From assembly GCA_035776735.1 (NCBI GenBank), contig DASSSO010000024.1:1-10947 (forward strand): a stretch of DNA of 10,947 nt, given 5' to 3'. Under the pieces are notes generated by a model that saw only the letters and a list, made by a program, of their open reading frames with translations, was not told the origin of the DNA and made no database searches. Source of the stretch: JACDAN01 sp035776735. GTDB lineage: Bacteria; Actinomycetota; Thermoleophilia; Gaiellales; Gaiellaceae. Below are positions 7,280 through 10,947 of the stretch, one piece after another. The first letter of the stretch is position 1. Each line of letters starts with the position of its first letter. The position numbers and the translations under genes are program-made.

Positions 7280-7435
7280 CGAGCGTTGTCGGGCAGGACC
7301 GCGATCCTCGTCCCGTGCACGAGCTGCACCATCTCTGGCTCTTCGCCCCTCGAAGGCGCCACCGCGCCACGAGGCCTTCGGCACTTCTCCGAGGGGGACG
7401 AGGGAGATGCGAACGCGGTTCGCTAGCCTCCTGGC
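7280..7435. other. Intergenic region between pepQ and efp with alternative hairpins
   Basis: The only sizeable non-coding gap on the plus strand (156 bp). The segment 7351–7356 can pair with upstream CTTCG (7341–7345; 5-bp stem, 5-nt loop) or, as 7351–7357, with downstream 7374–7380 (7-bp stem, 16-nt loop), but not both. No T-tract follows either stem, so neither is a standard intrinsic terminator. A TAGCCT element near the right edge probably serves efp. The hairpins could mark the pepQ transcript end or be incidental. Confidence 0.4.
7424..7429 (+). promoter_or_regulatory. Putative -10 element (TAGCCT) for leaderless efp
   Basis: TAGCCT ends 6 nt before the efp GTG at 7436. The intervening bases carry no Shine-Dalgarno sequence, and CCTCCT just upstream is the opposite of one. 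A promoter is expected here because efp follows the largest non-coding gap of the cluster. No recognisable -35. Confidence 0.5.
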
Positions 7436-8002
7436 GTGGCGGACGTCGTCAACACGAACCAGTTCAAGAACGGGATGCACATCGAGCTCGAGGGCTCCGC
7501 GTGGCGGATCCTCGAGTTCCAGCACGTCAAGCCCGGCAAGGGCGGCGCGTTCGTCCGCACGAAGCTGAAGAACCTCGACACGGGCGCCGTGGTGGACAAG
7601 ACCTTTCGCGCCGGCGAGAAGTTCCCACGCGTGATCACGGAGACGAAGAACGCGCAGTACCTCTACGACTCGGGCGAGGAGGTCGTCTTCATGGACGAGC
7701 AGACGTTCGAGCAGATCAGCCTCTCGCGCGACTCGGTCGCCGAGGCGCTCGACTTCCTCCAGCCCTCGAGCATGGTGCAGCTGATGACCGTGGACGGGCG
7801 TCCTTCCGGCGTGCAGCTGCCCGCGTCCGTGGAGCTGACGGTCGCCGAGACCGAGCCCGGCGTCCGCGGCGACACGGTCTCCAACGTGACGAAGCCGGCG
7901 AAGCTGGAGACGGGCGCGATCGTCCAGGTGCCGCTCTTCGTCAACCAGGGCGACCGGATCAAGGTCGACACCCGCGAGCGCCGCTACATCAGCCGCGCCT
8001 GA
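7436..8002 (+). CDS. efp: Translation elongation factor P
   Basis: Binds ribosomes stalled on polyproline stretches between the P and E sites and promotes peptide-bond formation. The 188-residue protein has the three beta-barrel domains of EF-P: a KOW-like N-terminal domain starting VVNTNQFKNGMHIELEG, and the characteristic C-terminal segment GVRGDTVSNVTKPAKLETG...VPLFVNQGDRIKVDTRE. The domain I loop reads KPGKGGAFVR with Lys35 at its tip, the residue that is beta-lysylated in E. coli and 5-aminopentanolylated in Bacillus. No modification gene is present in the window, so its state here is unknown. GTG 7436 fits the family N-terminus exactly. The last 14 nt overlap the end of the convergent kinase gene. 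Confidence 0.97.
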   Translation: MADVVNTNQFKNGMHIELEGSAWRILEFQHVKPGKGGAFVRTKLKNLDTGAVVDKTFRAGEKFPRVITETKNAQYLYDSGEEVVFMDEQTFEQISLSRDSVAEALDFLQPSSMVQLMTVDGRPSGVQLPASVELTVAETEPGVRGDTVSNVTKPAKLETGAIVQVPLFVNQGDRIKVDTRERRYISRA

Positions 8003-8846
8003 CGCCTGCGGTCGCCCGCTCGATCCGGCGCCGGAGCTCCTGCCTGCCGCCTTCGGTCGGCACGCGCTCGATCACTGCGATCGTCCACACCGCGAGGAAG
8101 AGGGCGAGAAACGGTTCGACCCTTGCGGCCAACTCGGCGTCGTAGGACCCGTACGCCTCGACCGCCTGCTCGGTCCCGGGTGCGCCGCGCCAGAGGAGGC
8201 AGGCGAGGTCGTACTCGATCGGGCCGGCGCAGGCGTTCTCGAGGTCCGTCCAGAGCGGACCCTCGGGCGACCACAGGACGTTGTTGAGGTGTGAGTCGCC
8301 GTGGAGCGGCCGCCGGCCGTCCGGTGCGGGCGAAGCCAGCCGCTCGTGGGCGGCCCGAAGCGCCGCGAGCTCTTCCTCGGACACGACGGACGAGGGGGGG
8401 AACGACCGAAGCGCGCGATCGAGCTCGTCGAGCCGGTCGTACGCGGGGAGCGGTTCGTCGTAGTTCGCGAGAGCCGAATGCAGGTCGCGGAGTGAGCGAC
8501 CGGCGGCCTCGGGTTCGAAGCGGGCCGAATCGTGGTCGACATGGCTCCAGAACGTGACCAGCAGGCGGTCGTGCTCCGCGGGCCCCGGGTCGACATCCTC
8601 GCTCGGGGGCGCGACCGGTGCGCCGGCCTCGGCGAGGAACCGCGCGAGCCCGACCTCCTGCTCGAACCACGCCTTCGGACGAAGTCGCGTGAACGTGAGG
8701 GGGACGCGGGCGACGACGGGCGCCGGCGCGAGGTGGACGAGGACGTTGGTCGAATCGCGCAGAATGCGCGTGTCGTCCACTGGGAGGCCGCGCTCCTTCG
8801 CCGTCTGCCTGATCGCCGCCATGGCTCGGCGGGTCGAGTCCGCCAT
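7989..8846 (-). CDS. Aminoglycoside phosphotransferase (APH)-family protein, substrate unknown
   Basis: A 285-residue kinase-like protein of the APH/choline-kinase superfamily, probably a cytoplasmic small-molecule phosphotransferase. The catalytic loop LHGDSHLNNVLW gives His182, Asp184 (predicted catalytic base) and Asn189, and the metal-binding motif WTDLENACAGPIEYDLA gives Asp201 and Glu203. The N-terminal lobe is recognisable but weak (VVARVPLTF, then a helix with FEQEVGLARFLAEAG). Many such genes have nothing to do with antibiotic resistance, and no resistance claim is supported here. ATG 8846 starts 23 bp from the divergent DUF1361 gene; ATG at 8822 (residue 9) is a possible alternative. 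Its 3' end overlaps efp by 14 nt in antisense. It is the only minus-strand gene, sitting as an insert between efp and the carboxyltransferase-like gene. Codon use resembles the neighbours. Confidence 0.88.
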   Translation of the reverse strand: MADSTRRAMAAIRQTAKERGLPVDDTRILRDSTNVLVHLAPAPVVARVPLTFTRLRPKAWFEQEVGLARFLAEAGAPVAPPSEDVDPGPAEHDRLLVTFWSHVDHDSARFEPEAAGRSLRDLHSALANYDEPLPAYDRLDELDRALRSFPPSSVVSEEELAALRAAHERLASPAPDGRRPLHGDSHLNNVLWSPEGPLWTDLENACAGPIEYDLACLLWRGAPGTEQAVEAYGSYDAELAARVEPFLALFLAVWTIAVIERVPTEGGRQELRRRIERATAGVRRG

Positions 8847-8853
8847 CAGGCGC

Positions 8854-8859
8854 TTTCTA
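8854..8859 (-). promoter_or_regulatory. Possible -10 element (TAGAAA on minus strand) for the APH-family gene
   Basis: Read on the minus strand, TAGAAA ends 7 nt before the ATG at 8846. It deviates from TANNNT at the last base, so it is weaker than the plus-strand examples. Its TA is the reverse complement of the TA that opens the plus-strand element at 8858–8863. Confidence 0.28.
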
Positions 8860-8863
8860 CACT
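8858..8863 (+). promoter_or_regulatory. Putative -10 element (TACACT) for the leaderless DUF1361 gene
   Basis: TACACT ends 6 nt before the ATG at 8870; the bases between (GGCGCC) are not a ribosome binding site. The whole intergenic space is 23 bp, so any -35 contacts would lie inside the divergent kinase gene. Confidence 0.5.
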
Positions 8864-8869
8864 GGCGCC

Positions 8870-9547
8870 ATGCGCTCGATGAGTGACCGCCGCGCTCTGG
8901 CGCTGGCTGCGCTGGGGCTCGCCTCGGCGTTCTGCGCCGCGACCCTGGTCGCCCGCTGGATCTACTCCGAGCCGGGCGCCTACCGGTTCCTGGCCTGGAA
9001 CCTCTTCCTGGCCTGGATTCCGCTCGTCGCCGCCGTCGGCGTCTACGACCTCCAGCGCAGGGGGCGATCCGTGCTCAAGCTCCTGCCGCTCGCGGCCGTC
9101 TGGCTGCTCTTCCTGCCGAACGCGCCCTATCTGCTCACCGACCTGATCCACCTCGGCTCGCGTGACGACGCACCGCTCTGGTTCGATCTCGTCCTCTTCA
9201 GCGCCTTCGCGTGGACCGGGGCGCTGCTCGGGTTCCTCTCCGTCTACCTCATGCAGGTCGTGGTCCGGCGTACCGCCGGTGCGGCCTGGAGCTGGGCGCT
9301 CGTCGGCGCCAGCCTGCTCGCGAGCGGCTTCGGAATCTACCTCGGCCGCTCGCTCCGGTGGAACAGCTGGGACTTCGTGACGCGGCCGGACGCGCTCCTC
9401 GCGGACGTCTGGGCCCGTGTCTCCGACCCGCTCGCCTACCCGCGCAGCTTCGGGATGACCGTCGCGCTCACGGCGCTGCTCTCCGTCCTCTACCTCGTGC
9501 TCTACGCGTTCGCGCAGCTGCCCGCCGGCGAGCGAACCCCTCGTTAG
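8870..9547 (+). CDS. DUF1361 family multi-pass membrane protein
   Basis: A 225-residue integral membrane protein of unknown function. About six hydrophobic helices can be read: residues 9–29, 40–60, 67–90, 103–130, 136–156 and 190–216. Family-typical motifs are NLFLAWIPL (44–52), FLPNAPYLLTDLIHL (81–95) at the end of the third helix, and GIYLGRSLRWNSWD after the fifth, which match DUF1361 as I know it. Conserved Asn, Pro, Asp and His in the second motif suggest a polar site near the membrane surface, but no activity is established. ATG 8870 is preferred over the in-frame ATG at 8879 because the TACACT element is spaced correctly for it. The TAG stop overlaps the putative -10 of the next gene, which begins 10 bp later. 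Confidence 0.88.
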   Translation: MRSMSDRRALALAALGLASAFCAATLVARWIYSEPGAYRFLAWNLFLAWIPLVAAVGVYDLQRRGRSVLKLLPLAAVWLLFLPNAPYLLTDLIHLGSRDDAPLWFDLVLFSAFAWTGALLGFLSVYLMQVVVRRTAGAAWSWALVGASLLASGFGIYLGRSLRWNSWDFVTRPDALLADVWARVSDPLAYPRSFGMTVALTALLSVLYLVLYAFAQLPAGERTPR

Positions 9548-9550
9548 GGT
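9545..9550 (+). promoter_or_regulatory. Putative -10 element (TAGGGT), overlapping the DUF1361 stop codon
   Basis: The TAG stop of the DUF1361 gene (9545–9547) forms the first half of TAGGGT, which ends 7 nt before the ATG at 9558. The AGGG within it lies too far from the start for normal Shine-Dalgarno spacing to 9558, although it is less implausible for the second ATG at 9564. Confidence 0.45.
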
Positions 9551-9557
9551 CCCGCGG

Positions 9558-10947
9558 ATGCCCATGCTCGTCGACACCACCGTCCGGCTCGTCAGCCAGG
9601 AGCCGCTCGCCGGCCGGCTGCCGACGTCGGCGATCCTCGAGCTCGCCGAGCTTCTGGACGGCGGCGGCTTCGCAGCGCTGGAGGTGTCCGGCGGCGGGGT
9701 CTTCGACAGCGCGGTGCGTCGGGGCGTCGAGAGTCCGTGGGAGCGGATCCGGGCGATCGAGTCGCGGACGAAGACGCCGCTCGGGATGGCGCTCCGTGGC
9801 CGCTTCCTCGTCGGCTCGCGGCCGGTCGGCGGCGACTTCGTGCGCCGCTTCGTGCAGACGGCCGCCGAGAACGGCATCCAGGTGTTCCGGCTCCACGATC
9901 CGCTCAACGACGTGATGAACCTCCGCGAGGCCGGCGAGGCGATCACCGCGTCCGGCGGCGAGTTCGACGCCGGCCTGATCTACAGCCTCGGCCCGACCGG
10001 CGAGACGGATGCCCTGGTCGAGCAGGCGAAGAAGCTCCCCGAGCTCGGCGCGGCCCGCATTCTCCTGCACGACCCGTCCGGGTCGCTGGAGCCGCACCGC
10101 GCCGGCGAGCTGGTCTCGGCGATCGGGGAGGCGAGCGGCCTTCCGCTCGGGATCTACTGCCAGGGCTCGGCGGGGAACGCGCTGGCCGCGGCGCTCGAGG
10201 CCGCGCGGGCCGGCGCCGACCGGATCGCCTGCGCCGTCTACGCCGTCGCGCTCGTCCTCCACCGAGTTGCCGGCGAGGGACTCGCGGACGCGCTCGCGGG
10301 GCTCGGGCTGCAGACCGGCGTCGACACCGCGCGCCTCTGGCAGGCGTCCGACCTCGTCGACCAGCACATCGGCGACGAGCCGGTGACCCCGCTTGCGCCG
10401 CGGATCGCCGTTCGGGCGGCGCAGCACAACCTTCCCGCCGGGCTGGTCGCGGCGCTCGACGCCCACCTGCGCACGCAGGCGATGGGCGACCGGCTGGACG
10501 AGGTGCTCGATGAGCTCGAGCGGATCCGCGGCGAGGCCGGCTGGCCCCCGCTGGCGGCGCCGATCGGCCAGATCCTCGGCTCGCAGGCGCTCATCCACGT
10601 GCTCTCCGCGAGCCGCTACGGCCTCGTCGTGGACGAGCTCCGCGGCCTGTTCCAGGGCGACTTCGGCACGCCGCCGGGAGAGTTCGACCCGAGCGCCAAG
10701 CGCGCGATCGAGCTCAGCTCGGACGGGGAGACTCGCCCGGTGGAGCCGGCGGTCGACCTGGAGGACATTCGCGAGGACGCGCGCGGCCTGGCGACGAGCG
10801 AGGAGGAGCTGCTGCTGCTCGCGCTCTTCGGCGCCGAGGCCGAGCGGCTGCTGCAGTCGGTCCGCGAGCGCGCCGGCGGTGTCGACAGCGCGGGCGCGCA
10901 GGGCGTCGAGCATGACCGCGAGGAACGCATCCGCGCGGTCGTGAAGA
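9558..10947 (+). CDS. Pyruvate/oxaloacetate carboxyltransferase-like protein lacking metal ligands, 3' end outside window
   Basis: 463 codons are open to the window edge with no stop. The protein aligns along its length with the carboxyltransferase subunit of oxaloacetate decarboxylase (OadA) and pyruvate carboxylase (PycB): a TIM-barrel part with ALEVSGGGVFDS, SPWERIR, TPLGMALRGR, AAENGIQVFRLHDPLND and GADRIA, then the PYC/OADA helical domain with AAQHNLPAGL, ERIRGEAGWPPLAAPIGQILGSQA and a C-terminal EEELLLLALFG. The catalytic residues are absent. The metal Asp of the usual LRDAHQ is Leu11 (VRLVSQ), the carboxylated Lys of IKD is His171 (LLHDPSG), and the HxH pair is Tyr200-Cys-Gln202. The frame is otherwise clean, so it is not a decaying pseudogene. 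A structural, regulatory or biotin-carrier role is possible. The last residues (DREERIRAVVK) may begin a further domain. ATG 9564 is an alternative start. Confidence 0.82.
   Translation, partial: MPMLVDTTVRLVSQEPLAGRLPTSAILELAELLDGGGFAALEVSGGGVFDSAVRRGVESPWERIRAIESRTKTPLGMALRGRFLVGSRPVGGDFVRRFVQTAAENGIQVFRLHDPLNDVMNLREAGEAITASGGEFDAGLIYSLGPTGETDALVEQAKKLPELGAARILLHDPSGSLEPHRAGELVSAIGEASGLPLGIYCQGSAGNALAAALEAARAGADRIACAVYAVALVLHRVAGEGLADALAGLGLQTGVDTARLWQASDLVDQHIGDEPVTPLAPRIAVRAAQHNLPAGLVAALDAHLRTQAMGDRLDEVLDELERIRGEAGWPPLAAPIGQILGSQALIHVLSASRYGLVVDELRGLFQGDFGTPPGEFDPSAKRAIELSSDGETRPVEPAVDLEDIREDARGLATSEEELLLLALFGAEAERLLQSVRERAGGVDSAGAQGVEHDREERIRAVVK

Noticed and set aside
6076..8145. 689-codon plus-strand open frame running through aroQ, pepQ and efp
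   Set aside because: Arg/Gly/Ala-rich shadow of three well-supported genes in other frames; long stop-free frames are expected at this G+C.
7989..8846. Aminoglycoside resistance determinant
   Set aside because: Only the general APH/choline-kinase fold motifs are visible; the family is broad and chromosomal members mostly act on other substrates.
8281..8886. Several short plus-strand open frames within the APH-family gene
   Set aside because: Antisense to a gene with HGDxxxxN and DxE kinase motifs, and no motif of their own.
9468..10913. 481-codon minus-strand open frame opposite the carboxyltransferase-like gene
   Set aside because: No motif and shadow composition. The plus-strand frame matches OadA/PycB along its whole length, even though it has no stop in the window.
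9558..10947. Carboxyltransferase-like gene as an active pyruvate carboxylase or oxaloacetate decarboxylase subunit
   Set aside because: All aligned metal-ligand positions are substituted, so normal activity is unlikely despite clear homology.

Overview
The window is about 70% G+C, and every gene uses strongly GC-biased third positions. The order alaS–ruvX–mltG–aroE–aroC–aroK·aroB–aroQ–pepQ–efp is the conserved actinobacterial shikimate/efp neighbourhood; Mycobacterium has the same genes in the same order with insertions. The fused aroK·aroB gene, the short protein variants and the abundance of apparently leaderless genes suggest a deep-branching actinobacterium, with class Thermoleophilia as the best guess. 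That assignment is inferred from gene order and style, not from a database match.

Layout. Positions 1–7279 (+) form a tightly packed cluster with overlapping or near-abutting genes. It holds the 3' part of alaS (alanyl-tRNA synthetase), ruvX (YqgF nuclease), mltG (endolytic transglycosylase), then five shikimate-pathway activities in four genes: aroE, aroC, an aroK–aroB fusion and aroQ. An M24 (Xaa-Pro) peptidase follows. After a 156-bp gap comes efp (elongation factor P, 7436–8002, +). It converges with, and overlaps by 14 nt, an APH-family kinase gene on the minus strand (7989–8846). That gene is divergent, across only 23 bp, from a six-helix DUF1361 membrane protein gene (8870–9547, +). 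The last gene (9558 to the window end, +) is a pyruvate/oxaloacetate carboxyltransferase homologue that runs off the edge.

How the genes work together. AroB, AroQ, AroE, AroK and AroC cover the steps from DAHP to chorismate except EPSP synthase (AroA), which is absent here. RuvX, MltG, AlaS, EF-P and the peptidase are housekeeping neighbours kept together across Actinobacteria.

Most notable observations. (1) The terminal carboxyltransferase homologue has lost all four metal ligands expected of the family (Asp, Lys and the His-x-His pair) while keeping the fold signatures and an intact frame, so it looks like a retained pseudoenzyme. (2) Five genes (aroC, aroQ, efp, DUF1361, carboxyltransferase-like) have a TANNNT hexamer exactly 6 or 7 nt before the start codon and no Shine-Dalgarno sequence, the signature of leaderless transcription. 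At two junctions the upstream TAG stop codon is itself the first half of that hexamer. (3) The 23-bp divergent spacer appears to hold two back-to-back -10 elements sharing one TA. (4) aroE and pepQ have no ATG/GTG/TTG where homology requires the start. I saw no RNA genes, CRISPR arrays, insertion sequences or attachment sites.
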